32,394 bases of DNA from UBA668 sp043721915 (GTDB lineage: Bacteria > Actinomycetota > Acidimicrobiia > Acidimicrobiales > Ilumatobacteraceae), in NCBI GenBank assembly GCA_043721915.1, contig JAYSPV010000091.1, positions 1 through 32,394 on the forward strand, in the 5' to 3' direction. The translations under genes were made by a program, and so were the position numbers. Below the pieces are notes generated by a model. That model was not told the DNA's origin. It did not search any database and saw only the letters and a list, made by a program, of their open reading frames with translations. Positions 9,366 to 17,179 of the stretch are shown here, piece after piece. The first letter of the stretch is position 1. Every line of letters starts with the position of its first letter.

Positions 9366-10718
9366 ATGTCGACCACCGAAGACCTGCCCCTCTTCCTTCG
9401 CGGCAACTTCACGCCGCTCACCGAGGAGCGCACGCTCACCGACTTGCGCGTCACCGGCACCATTCCTGCAGAGCTGGACGGGCGCTACGTCCGCAACGGG
9501 GCAAACCCGTTCACCGGTTACGCCGACCACCCGTTCCTCGGTGACGGCATGATCCACGGCATCCGCCTGCGCGGCGGCAACGCCGAGTGGTACCGCAACC
9601 GCTACGTCGCAACGCCGTTCATCGCCAACCCGGATCAGGAGGTGTTCGACATCGATGCCAGCCTCACCGCGATGGCTGCCTCGAAGGCGAACACCAACAT
9701 CGTCGGTCACGCCGGCCGACTGCTGGCACTCGAGGAAGGGCACTTCCCGTACATGCTCGATGGCGGTCTGGAGACGGTCGGCCCGCTCGACTTCGGCGGC
9801 AAGCTGAAGGGTTCGTTCACTGCGCACCCCAAGGTCTGCCCGGTCACCGGCGAGCTGCTCGGGTTCGGGTACTCGCTGTTCGAGCCGTACCTCGCCTACC
9901 TGCGAGTGTCGGCCGGCGGCGACCTGGTTCAGGTCGAGAACATCACCGTCGGCGGGCCGACGATGATGCACGACTTCAACATCACCCGCAACTACGTCAT
10001 CTTCATGGATCTGCCGGCCGTGTTCGACCTCGACATGGCGATGCGCGGCGAGATGCCGATCCACTGGAGCGACACCTATCCCGCTCGGTTGGGCGTGATG
10101 CCGCGCAACGGCAGCGACGCCGATGTCACGTGGTACGACCTCGACCCGTGCTACGTGTTCCACCCGATGAACGCCTACGAGGAGGGCAACACGATCGTCA
10201 TCGATGTCGCCCGGCTCCCCCACATCTGGCGCGACGGCCCGATCGACTTCCCACCGCCGGCGCTGTACCGCTGGACCATCGACACCACCACCGGCACCGT
10301 CCGCCAGGAACAGATCGACGACACGCCTGCCGAGTTCCCCAGGGTCGCGGATTCCGTCGTCGGGCTCAAGCACCGTTACGGCTACATGATGGCCAACGCC
10401 ACGGAGGCCGCCTTCGAGGATCCGATGTCGGCCAACGGCGCCATCCTCAAGTACGACCTGGCCGCCGGCACCCACTCACAGATCGACGTCGGAAGGGGCC
10501 GGTTGCCCGGCGAGACCGTCTTCGTTCCGTCAGCCACCTCGAGCGCCGAGGACGACGGCTACCTGATGACCTACGTCTACGACGGAGCCAGCAACGAGAG
10601 CGAGTTCGTGATCTTCGACGCCGGGTCGATGAGTGCCGAGCCGATTGCGAGAGTTCACCTTCCGCGTGTGCCGTTCGGTTTCCACGGCAACTGGGTCCCC
10701 GCATCCGTGGTCGACTGA
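9366..10718 (+). CDS. Carotenoid oxygenase (RPE65/CCD family), paralogue 2
   Basis: A 450-residue paralogue of the preceding protein. Iron ligands are H154 (TAHPKVCPVTGE), H202 (MMHDFNIT), H266 (YVFHPMNAYEEGN) and H440 (GFHGNWVP). The frame is open back to a TTG at 9297 that overlaps the previous stop. The ATG at 9366 is preferred because its MSTTEDLPLFLRGNF aligns with the N-terminus of paralogue 1 and GAAAGCAG lies upstream; an ATG at 9360 is also possible. The tandem pair is clearly related, yet differs enough (for example in the DDYAEVGRL and GPIDFPPPA loops) to suggest different substrates or heteromer partners rather than a recent duplication. Confidence 0.9.
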   Translation: MSTTEDLPLFLRGNFTPLTEERTLTDLRVTGTIPAELDGRYVRNGANPFTGYADHPFLGDGMIHGIRLRGGNAEWYRNRYVATPFIANPDQEVFDIDASLTAMAASKANTNIVGHAGRLLALEEGHFPYMLDGGLETVGPLDFGGKLKGSFTAHPKVCPVTGELLGFGYSLFEPYLAYLRVSAGGDLVQVENITVGGPTMMHDFNITRNYVIFMDLPAVFDLDMAMRGEMPIHWSDTYPARLGVMPRNGSDADVTWYDLDPCYVFHPMNAYEEGNTIVIDVARLPHIWRDGPIDFPPPALYRWTIDTTTGTVRQEQIDDTPAEFPRVADSVVGLKHRYGYMMANATEAAFEDPMSANGAILKYDLAAGTHSQIDVGRGRLPGETVFVPSATSSAEDDGYLMTYVYDGASNESEFVIFDAGSMSAEPIARVHLPRVPFGFHGNWVPASVVD

Positions 10719-10752
10719 CGGCCACCGAGACGGCACTCCCGGAGCGCCCCGC

Positions 10753-11811
10753 GTGACGAACACACCCCAAGCCCTCGGCGAGATCACCAGCGCCTGGCTC
10801 GCCGAGGCGATGGATGTGCAGATCGACGCGATCGAGGTCGCCCAGATCGCTGCCGGCGAGGGGTTCATGGGGCAGTTGTTCAGGGTGAGCATCGTGTCAC
10901 CCGGCCCTGCGTGCCCTTCATCGGTGATCGTCAAGCTGCCCACCGCTGATCCTGGCGGGCACTTCATCGGCGAGATGATGCGCGTCTGGGAACGCGAGCA
11001 CTGCTTCTACCGCGACGTCGCCCCGCACATGGCGATACGAGTGCCCCAGGCACTGGTCAACATCGCCGACCCGCCATGTCTCGTCCTCGAGGACATGTCG
11101 CCGGCGGTGCAGGGCGACCACGTCGCCGGCGCAACGCTCGACGAGGCGCGACGCGCCATCGACGTGCTCGCCCGCCACCACGCCGCATGGTTCGAGCACC
11201 CGCTACTGGCCTCGCTGACGTGGATGCCGGGCCTCGACGACCCGGCGATCCTCACGCTCGGTCCCACGTTCGAGATCGGTTGGCCGCTCTTCCTCGCGCG
11301 CTTCGGCGACGAGCTCCCGGCCAGGTGTTTGCGGTGGTGCGAGCAGTTCGTCACTGGCATCCCCGAATGGATCGTGGGCCACTACGACGAGCCGGTCACG
11401 ATCACCCACGGCGACTACCGGCTCGACAACCTGTTCTTCTACGAGGACGGCGCGGTCGCAGTCATCGACTGGCAGCTGTGCATGCGGGCGCCCGGCCAGG
11501 CCGACCTCGTCTACTTCTGCGCCAACAACCTCACCATCGAGATGCGACGCGCCCACGAGGACGACCTCATCGAGCGCTACGTGGCTGGTCTGCACGCTCA
11601 CGGCGTCCCGCCGGACGCTGTCACCGTCGAGACGGTGCGGCGCGGCTACCTGGAGGGGTTGCTGTTCTACGCAGTGTCCTTCGGCGCCAGCCTGCTCACC
11701 ATCGACCCGGCAAATGAACGGGGCGTGGCGCTGTTCGATGCGCTGGTCCACCGCACTTTCGCGGCGGTCGACGACCTCGTGGTCGGTACGGCGATGGGCC
11801 TCGACGGTTGA
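10753..11811 (+). CDS. APH-fold phosphotransferase
   Basis: A 352-residue protein with the aminoglycoside phosphotransferase / kinase-like fold. Lys61 (SVIVKLP) is the probable ATP-binding lysine. HGDYRLDN contains the catalytic Asp221 and the metal ligand Asn226. VIDWQ supplies the metal-binding Asp239. In actinobacteria this family often phosphorylates small molecules of unknown identity and need not confer drug resistance. The start is GTG, with GGAG eight bases upstream; a longer frame to 10633 overlaps the oxygenase gene and is not preferred. The gene follows paralogue 2 by 34 bases and is the last of the operon, so its substrate may be a hydroxylated product or precursor of the oxygenases (inference). 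Confidence 0.85.
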   Translation: MTNTPQALGEITSAWLAEAMDVQIDAIEVAQIAAGEGFMGQLFRVSIVSPGPACPSSVIVKLPTADPGGHFIGEMMRVWEREHCFYRDVAPHMAIRVPQALVNIADPPCLVLEDMSPAVQGDHVAGATLDEARRAIDVLARHHAAWFEHPLLASLTWMPGLDDPAILTLGPTFEIGWPLFLARFGDELPARCLRWCEQFVTGIPEWIVGHYDEPVTITHGDYRLDNLFFYEDGAVAVIDWQLCMRAPGQADLVYFCANNLTIEMRRAHEDDLIERYVAGLHAHGVPPDAVTVETVRRGYLEGLLFYAVSFGASLLTIDPANERGVALFDALVHRTFAAVDDLVVGTAMGLDG

Positions 11812-11833
11812 GCGACACGCGCGGCCGGGGTGA

Positions 11834-11875
11834 AACTTACTGAGGGTAGATATGTGCCGCAGGTCGTGTTACGGT
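11834..11875 (+). promoter_or_regulatory. Composite promoter of the binding-protein gene, twin of 7375-7416
   Basis: AACTTAC (11834-11840), five bases, GTAG (11846-11849), fourteen bases, TCGTGT and the -10-like TACGGT (11870-11875). Spacing between the blocks is identical to that before 7423. TTAC and GTAG around five bases resemble a half-symmetric operator of TetR type. Transcription would start near 11882, leaving an untranslated leader of about 100 bases. Confidence 0.55.
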
Positions 11876-11981
11876 CCACATCACGTGAGTCGCTTGGGGA
11901 AGCGGCCACGGACGGTAGAGGCAGCTTGCACACCGAATCGGAAGACACCGGCCCCGCCGGCGTCTCGGAAATGGGGAGAAC

Positions 11982-13358
11982 ATGACCACATCAAGGACCC
12001 GTTCATCACGTCGCCGGGGGTCAGCAAAACTGCTGACAGCCGGTCTCGCCGCAATGTCGCTGCTCGCAGCTGCATGCAGCGACGACGCAAAGGACTCGAC
12101 ATCGACGGCCGCCGACACCACGGCGGCGCCGGAGTCAACCGGAGCTGACACCACCGCACCCGATGCCACCGACACCACCGTCGCCGACACGGTGGCGCCG
12201 GAGCTCAGCGACTCGGCGATCTTCCCGACGCTGGGCCCGCCCACCGGCGAGGAGATCTCGGTCGGCTTCGTGAGCAGCGAGGGCACGCCGGGGCTCGACT
12301 TCCCCGAGATGCGCGTCGACATGGAGGCAACGATCGACTACCTCAACCAGCACGGTGGCCTGGGTGGCCGGCCGATCAAGCTGGAGACCTGTGCAGTGAA
12401 GGGCTCGCCCGAGACGTCGCAGGCCTGCGCCCAGGAGCTGGCCGGGAAAAACGTGGAGCTCGTCCTCATCGGTCTCGACCTGTTCCCTGACTACGCCACG
12501 TACACGGCCGCCAACATTCCCGTCATCGGCGTGCTGCCGATCCTGCCCGGCGACTACACCGCCAACGCGCTGTTCCTCACCGGCGGCAACGCCACGACGA
12601 CCGGCGCCATGGCAGCGGTTGCGAAGGAGCACTTCGGGGCCACCACAGCGGCCATCGTCAGCGCTGACAACCCAGGCGCCAACGGCACCGAAGCATCCCT
12701 CACCGCTGCCCTCGACCTCGCCGGCATCTCGCACATCACCGTCAAGGGTGGCGACAACGAGACCGACGCCGGTTACCAGGGCCTGATGCGTGAAGCAGCC
12801 AAGGACAACCCCGACGTGCTGTTCTCGTTGTACTCCGACGATGGCTGCATCGGCACGATTCGCGGTCGGGCTGCGCTCGGGATCACGATCCCGACCATCA
12901 CGACCGCCATCTGCTCGGGCAAGACCGTGCTCGACGAAGTCGGTGACGACGCGATCGGCTGGTCGTTCGTCGGTGTCCAGACACAGGAGGACACTCCCGA
13001 ACTGGCCATCCTGCAAGAGATCCTGGCGCCTGCGCTCGGTGTCGCCCCGGAAGAGGTCGACTCGACGGCTCTAGGCCTCGGTGCACTGAGCGTGATCGAG
13101 CTGATGTCGCTCACGATGTACGCCAACATGATGCAGGCCAACGGTGAAGCAGTCACCGGTCAGTCGCTGTACGACTTCGTCGCCACAGCCAAGGGCCTGG
13201 TGCAGTGGCCGAGCGGCTCGGCCGTCGAGTGCGGTATCGCGGAGAAGTACCCGACGATCTGCTCGTTCACCTTCCCCGTCGCCGAGTACCTCGAGGGCGG
13301 AGCGGTGGAGACCATCGAAGGTCTCGAAGCAGTGTCCGCGAAGGACTACCTGCCCTGA
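11982..13358 (+). CDS. Leu/Ile/Val-type (family 1) solute-binding lipoprotein
   Basis: A 458-residue exported lipoprotein. The signal sequence ends in the lipobox LLAAAC, with Cys32 as the lipidated residue. A Thr/Ala/Asp-rich linker of about 50 residues follows, then a type-1 periplasmic-binding fold of the branched-chain amino acid receptor family (EISVGFVSSEGTPGLDFPEMR, then YLNQHGGLGGRPIKLETC, then FLTGGNATTTGAMA). Such receptors also bind aromatic acids, amides and urea, so the ligand cannot be assigned. GGGGAG lies only three bases from ATG, closer than usual. No LivH, LivM, LivG or LivF gene is in the window, so the receptor is an orphan here. The shared promoter blocks tie it to the oxygenase operon. 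Two cysteine pairs may form disulfides. Confidence 0.9.
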   Translation: MTTSRTRSSRRRGSAKLLTAGLAAMSLLAAACSDDAKDSTSTAADTTAAPESTGADTTAPDATDTTVADTVAPELSDSAIFPTLGPPTGEEISVGFVSSEGTPGLDFPEMRVDMEATIDYLNQHGGLGGRPIKLETCAVKGSPETSQACAQELAGKNVELVLIGLDLFPDYATYTAANIPVIGVLPILPGDYTANALFLTGGNATTTGAMAAVAKEHFGATTAAIVSADNPGANGTEASLTAALDLAGISHITVKGGDNETDAGYQGLMREAAKDNPDVLFSLYSDDGCIGTIRGRAALGITIPTITTAICSGKTVLDEVGDDAIGWSFVGVQTQEDTPELAILQEILAPALGVAPEEVDSTALGLGALSVIELMSLTMYANMMQANGEAVTGQSLYDFVATAKGLVQWPSGSAVECGIAEKYPTICSFTFPVAEYLEGGAVETIEGLEAVSAKDYLP

Positions 13359-13379
13359 GTCCGGGCCACCGAGACACGT

Positions 13380-13420
13380 GAAGAACCCGGCCGGTCCCAC
13401 CGGCCGGGTTCTTCCGTTTT
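13380..13420 (+). terminator. Intrinsic terminator between convergent genes
   Basis: A perfect 16-base-pair stem (13380-13395 with 13399-13414) closes on a three-base loop and is followed by CGTTTT. It stands 22 bases after the binding-protein stop. The T run is on the plus side only, so it mainly ends plus-strand transcription, though the hairpin could also slow transcription of the convergent oxygenase gene. Confidence 0.9.
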
Positions 13421-13449
13421 CATCGCCGTTCGGCGTTGCGATCCAGGTG

Positions 13450-14838
13450 TCAGTCGGCGAACCAATTGGCGTGGAAGCCGATCGGCACCCGTGCCGCCAT
13501 CTTCACGCGAGCCACCGGGGCAGCCTCCACGTCGCGGGCGTCGAGGATCACCAGTTCCGACTGCTCGGTGGTGCGGTCGGTGACGAAGCTCATCAGCCAG
13601 CCGTCGTCCTCGGCGGTGCCGCTCGGGTCGGCGGCAAACACGTGCTCGCCGCTGACCTCGCTGTCGCGGTAGTAGTGGGCCTGCGAGGTGTCGGAGGCGA
13701 AGTCGTACTTCACGACACCCTCGAAGTCGAACTCGAAATCCCATGTGCGCTGCGGGCAGGCATAGCCGTAGCGGGTGTGGCGGCCGGTGAACTGCTCGTT
13801 GACCCGCGGGAACTCGCTGGCAACGTCGTCGGTCTGCCCGTCGGTGACCTTGCCGGTGGTGAGATCGATCACCCAACGCCACGGCATCGGCTCGCGTGCG
13901 GCACCCGGGTTCTCGAAGTTGAAGCCACCCGGCATGTCGGACATGCGCGGTGCACGGATCTCGATGGTGTTGCCGGACTCCCAGGCGTTGAAGAAGTGGA
14001 CCACGTAGCAGTTGTCGACCTCGAACCAGCGGACATCACCGCCGGAACCACCACGGGGGATCACTCCGATGCGCGTGCCGTTGTCGGGCTTCCAGTTCAT
14101 CGGTTCACCGCCGTTGAGCAACCGATCGAGATCGAACACGGCCGGCGCATCGAAGAAGATCGAGTAATTCTCGGTGACGACGAAGTCGTGCATCATCACC
14201 GGGGCGGGGATCTCGATCTCGGTGCTGTTCACCAGTTCACCGGCCGCGCTCACCTCCGAGTAGCGCAGGAACGGCCCCATCGGGCTGTAGCCGATGAACC
14301 GCATCTCGCCGGTGACCGGATCGACCTTCGGGTGCGCCGTCATCGGCCCTTGCAGCCGGCCGTCGTAATCGTGCTCGCCGAGCGTGTTGAGGTCGCGATC
14401 GAACTCGGTGGGAGCGCCGGACTCGAGCAGCGAGAAGTAACGACCGGCGTGCCGAACAGTGGCGGTGTTGGCGGTGTTCTTCATCATCCCGCCCTCCTCC
14501 ATCACGTCGGCATCGGGGAACTTCCAGTTGCTCATCCCGCCGTAGCACGCGTGCCCGCGAGCACGCTCGGCCAGCAAGCCCTTCGACTCCAGCCAGCGGT
14601 TGCGGTAGCGGGCCTTGCCGTCCTGCAGGTACACGGCATGCAACATCCCGTCACCATCGAACGGGTGGTAGGCGCCGAGAGGTGCGAACTGCTGGTTCGG
14701 CCCGGTGCGTACGAACATGCCGCGCAGCGCCGCCGGAATCTCGCCCACGACCTCCAGGTCGGTGTCGTCGCGCTCCTCGAACACCGGCGCCATCAACCCC
14801 TGCAGGAACGGGGTCTGCCACGTATCGACTTGAGTCAT
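13450..14838 (-). CDS. Carotenoid oxygenase (RPE65/CCD family), paralogue 3
   Basis: A 462-residue third member of the family, on the opposite strand. Iron ligands are H169 (MTAHPKVDPVTGE), H217 (MMHDFVVTENYS), H281 (YVVHFFNAWESGN) and H456 (GFHANW). The third and fourth motifs differ from those of paralogues 1 and 2 (VVHFFN, FHANW), and it is closer to the general lignostilbene-dioxygenase / CCD form by its VTENYSIFFDAP block. GGAG eight bases before ATG 14838 (spacer ACCAACG plus one) supports this start over the ATG at 14871. The convergent terminator at 13380 lies just past its stop. Three paralogues within 8 kb is unusual. Substrate unknown. Confidence 0.92.
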   Translation of the reverse strand: MTQVDTWQTPFLQGLMAPVFEERDDTDLEVVGEIPAALRGMFVRTGPNQQFAPLGAYHPFDGDGMLHAVYLQDGKARYRNRWLESKGLLAERARGHACYGGMSNWKFPDADVMEEGGMMKNTANTATVRHAGRYFSLLESGAPTEFDRDLNTLGEHDYDGRLQGPMTAHPKVDPVTGEMRFIGYSPMGPFLRYSEVSAAGELVNSTEIEIPAPVMMHDFVVTENYSIFFDAPAVFDLDRLLNGGEPMNWKPDNGTRIGVIPRGGSGGDVRWFEVDNCYVVHFFNAWESGNTIEIRAPRMSDMPGGFNFENPGAAREPMPWRWVIDLTTGKVTDGQTDDVASEFPRVNEQFTGRHTRYGYACPQRTWDFEFDFEGVVKYDFASDTSQAHYYRDSEVSGEHVFAADPSGTAEDDGWLMSFVTDRTTEQSELVILDARDVEAAPVARVKMAARVPIGFHANWFAD

Positions 14839-15002
14839 CGTTGGTCTCCAGACGTCGCGAGCCGGCTGCACCGGCCCCGATCAACACCACAAAACTACTC
14901 GGCGGTGCCACCCGGCCCGGCTACCGGGCGCCCGCTCGGCCGGAGCCTGTGGGTGGGGTCAGCGTGTAGCCGGCTTCGAGGTGATCGGCGGAATCGGCCA
15001 CG

Positions 15003-15025
15003 ACGTAGCGGGTGAGCCGCTACGT
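15003..15025. promoter_or_regulatory. Perfect 9-bp inverted repeat
   Basis: ACGTAGCGG (15003-15011) and CCGCTACGT (15017-15025) flank GTGAG. It lies 32 bases past the stop of the Ddn-type gene and about 165 bases before the start of paralogue 3. No T run follows, so it is either an actinobacterial terminator lacking a U tail or an operator for the oxygenase gene. Confidence 0.5.
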
Positions 15026-15056
15026 GTATTGCAGCGACGCGTCGGCGGCGCGAGCG

Positions 15057-15479
15057 TCAGGCGCGCTCGATGACGACGACCGGGATGACGCGGGTGGTCT
15101 TCGCTGCGTACTCGTCGAAGTTGGGCATCAGATCTGCTTGAGCGCGGTACAGCCGATCTCGTTCGGCTCCGTCAGCAACCCGAGCGATGCCCTGGTACGT
15201 CTCGGCGCCGATCTCGACGGTCACCTGCGGATTGGCCTGCAGGTTGCGGAACCACTGCGGATCGTCGGGCGAGCCACCCTTGGAGGCGATGATCACGGGC
15301 TTGTCACCGTCGAGCGAATAGACGAGCGGGCTCGTGTACTGCGTGCCGCTCTTCGCACCGGTATGCGTGATCAGGATCATCGGGGCGCCGGCGAAGCCAC
15401 CGCCCACCTTGCCCGCGTTGGCTCGGAACTCCTCGATCACTTGACGGTTGAACGCGTTCCACTCGGTGGTGTCGGTCAT
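15057..15479 (-). CDS. Deazaflavin (F420)-dependent nitroreductase-family protein (Ddn type)
   Basis: A 140-residue protein of the Ddn family, small split-barrel enzymes that use reduced F420 to reduce quinones and nitroaromatics at the membrane or in the cytoplasm. Family blocks seen: MILITHTGAKSG, TSPLVYSLDGDKPVIIASKGGSPDDPQWFRNLQANPQVTVEIG and the terminal RVIPVVVIER. Length is normal for the family. GAGGGG a few bases before ATG supports the start. It lies 75 bases downstream of the nucleoside-hydrolase-like gene on the same strand, perhaps cotranscribed. With the split-barrel protein at 7423 it suggests that the host makes F420, though no F420 biosynthesis gene is in the window. Confidence 0.88.
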   Translation of the reverse strand: MTDTTEWNAFNRQVIEEFRANAGKVGGGFAGAPMILITHTGAKSGTQYTSPLVYSLDGDKPVIIASKGGSPDDPQWFRNLQANPQVTVEIGAETYQGIARVADGAERDRLYRAQADLMPNFDEYAAKTTRVIPVVVIERA

Positions 15480-15554
15480 GGTTGCCCCTCGGCTGCTCGC
15501 GATGTGAGCGCGACAACCCTCGTAGGTCGCAATCTGTTCCGCGCTCCACGTGCG

Positions 15555-17024
15555 TCACTCTGCGGCAGAAGAGCAGGGGCGTGGACCGGCGTGGAGAAAC
15601 GAGTAGTCCTCGAGCACCTGGCAGGCTTGCCGGGCTTGTTCGAGAAACGCATTGGCTGAGGTCCGACTCGCAGCATCATTGATCAACTCGTTGACATCCG
15701 TTCCCTCGGCATCGGCCAGCGCGGCAAGGACATCGGCTCTCGCAGCGGCGAAACGGGCGGCCGACCGAACGTACTCGGCGTGAGCGGCGGCGAGTGCGGG
15801 TGGGGGCTCGACTTCTTCGAGCTCCGCGACCAGTGCATCCATGGCCGACATGAACTCGTTGACGAACTGGGCGGCGACCTCGGCCAGGTCGACGTCGGTC
15901 GGTTGGACGTTGCCGAAGACGTCGGCGAGGGCGGCATTGGTGCGTGAGTCGATGCCGGCCATGGTCAGCATGTAGTCGAGTTCGCCGGGCGTGAGAGGAA
16001 CCACCTCCGGCACAGCACCGCCGTTGAGCGTTCGGAGGAACTCCTGCGACGCGGCGTCGGCATCGACAGCGACAGCGACCCAGACGGATGTGCCGCCCGG
16101 GTCGCGTGTGACCGCACCGTCGTCGCCGATCGTGACCGTCATCGACTCGATGGTGACCAGGCCCGGTTCGACCGCGGCCATCGCGGCGAGCTCGTCCCAC
16201 AGGTAGAACCCGTCGAGGCTCGGGCGGGACGTCGCCATCTGATGCACCGTGTGGGCTGCCGGCGCGTCCAGGGTGCCGAGTTGTCGTAAGAGTCGCTCCG
16301 TCCACGGCAGGTGATTCGTCGCGTCGAGCGGCACGAAGGTGACCGCGATTCCCGAGGCGAGCACACGGCGGGCGGCTTCTGGGTCGATGTAGATGTTCCA
16401 CTCCGCCGCTGGAGATGCCTCGACGTTTCCCGGGACGGTGACCGCGCCGCCCATGATCACCACGCGCTCGATCTGGGACGCGAGTTCGGGCCGATCTGCC
16501 AGGACTGCGCCGAGATTCGTCAACGGGCCGACGGCGACGACCGTGATCGGGGCGGTCGCTCCGCCGAGTGTGTCGGCGAGGAGTTGCTCTGCGTCACGAA
16601 CGGGTTCGGCTTCGACCTCCGGCAGGAAGTCGCCACCCCACCGGTTCACCTCGGTCCGCCACTCCTCGGGCCAGTCACGATCCCCGATCAACGGGGTGTT
16701 GCGCCCGCAGCCCACCGGCACATCACTGTCGCCGGTGATGGAGAGCAGAGCGCGAGTCGCACGAGTTCCGGGCTCGCAGTCTGCTTCGCCGGTGCCAGGG
16801 AGGGTCACCGCGAGCAAGTCGACAGAGGGATTGGACGCGAGATACAGCAACGCGGCGGCATCGGAGAGGGTCGGGCTGTAGTCGAGCAGCACCTGCAGCC
16901 GCTGCATCGGGACGGTAGTGGCGGTGTCGTCGGTGTCCGCGCAGCCGGAGATCATGGCGGTGATCAGCGAGACCGCGACGAACAGTGACGATGCCGGGCT
17001 GGTGATCGGTCGGTTGCTCTTCAT
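15555..17024 (-). CDS. Nucleoside-hydrolase-like lipoprotein with altered metal site
   Basis: A 489-residue exported lipoprotein. MKSNR, a hydrophobic core and the lipobox ISGC (Cys28) form its signal; an ATG at 17042 would add six residues. The body follows the inosine-uridine nucleoside hydrolase fold: VVAVGPLTNLGAVL, VVIMGGAV, AEWNIYIDPEAARRVL and VTFVPLDAT. The usual DxDxGxDD calcium motif near the N-terminus reads DYSPTLSD (residues 48-55), keeping the first and last Asp but with Ser in two Asp positions. The usual His-Asp near the end of the domain reads WDEL. After about residue 355 there is an Ala/Glu-rich, probably helical extension absent from ordinary members. It may bind rather than hydrolyse nucleosides, or act on another ligand (inference). 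No clear Shine-Dalgarno site. Confidence 0.82.
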   Translation of the reverse strand: MKSNRPITSPASSLFVAVSLITAMISGCADTDDTATTVPMQRLQVLLDYSPTLSDAAALLYLASNPSVDLLAVTLPGTGEADCEPGTRATRALLSITGDSDVPVGCGRNTPLIGDRDWPEEWRTEVNRWGGDFLPEVEAEPVRDAEQLLADTLGGATAPITVVAVGPLTNLGAVLADRPELASQIERVVIMGGAVTVPGNVEASPAAEWNIYIDPEAARRVLASGIAVTFVPLDATNHLPWTERLLRQLGTLDAPAAHTVHQMATSRPSLDGFYLWDELAAMAAVEPGLVTIESMTVTIGDDGAVTRDPGGTSVWVAVAVDADAASQEFLRTLNGGAVPEVVPLTPGELDYMLTMAGIDSRTNAALADVFGNVQPTDVDLAEVAAQFVNEFMSAMDALVAELEEVEPPPALAAAHAEYVRSAARFAAARADVLAALADAEGTDVNELINDAASRTSANAFLEQARQACQVLEDYSFLHAGPRPCSSAAE

Positions 17025-17179
17025 CGACTGACAGACGAACATCGCCGGTGTTCGGGTGACGCAGGCAGTCCAGCGCGAACTGGCACGTCAGGACCGCTAC
17101 GGTCGAGATCGACAATCGTCACTGCCGTGCCCACCACCTTCTGCTGCCGCGAATCCCTCATGCTCACGGATCACCGCAG

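Noticed and set aside
8964..10475. Minus-strand ORF of 503 codons
   Set aside because: Antisense to carotenoid-oxygenase paralogues 1 and 2, with no recognisable family.
13144..15015. Plus-strand ORF of 623 codons
   Set aside because: It crosses the strong terminator and runs antisense through oxygenase paralogue 3.
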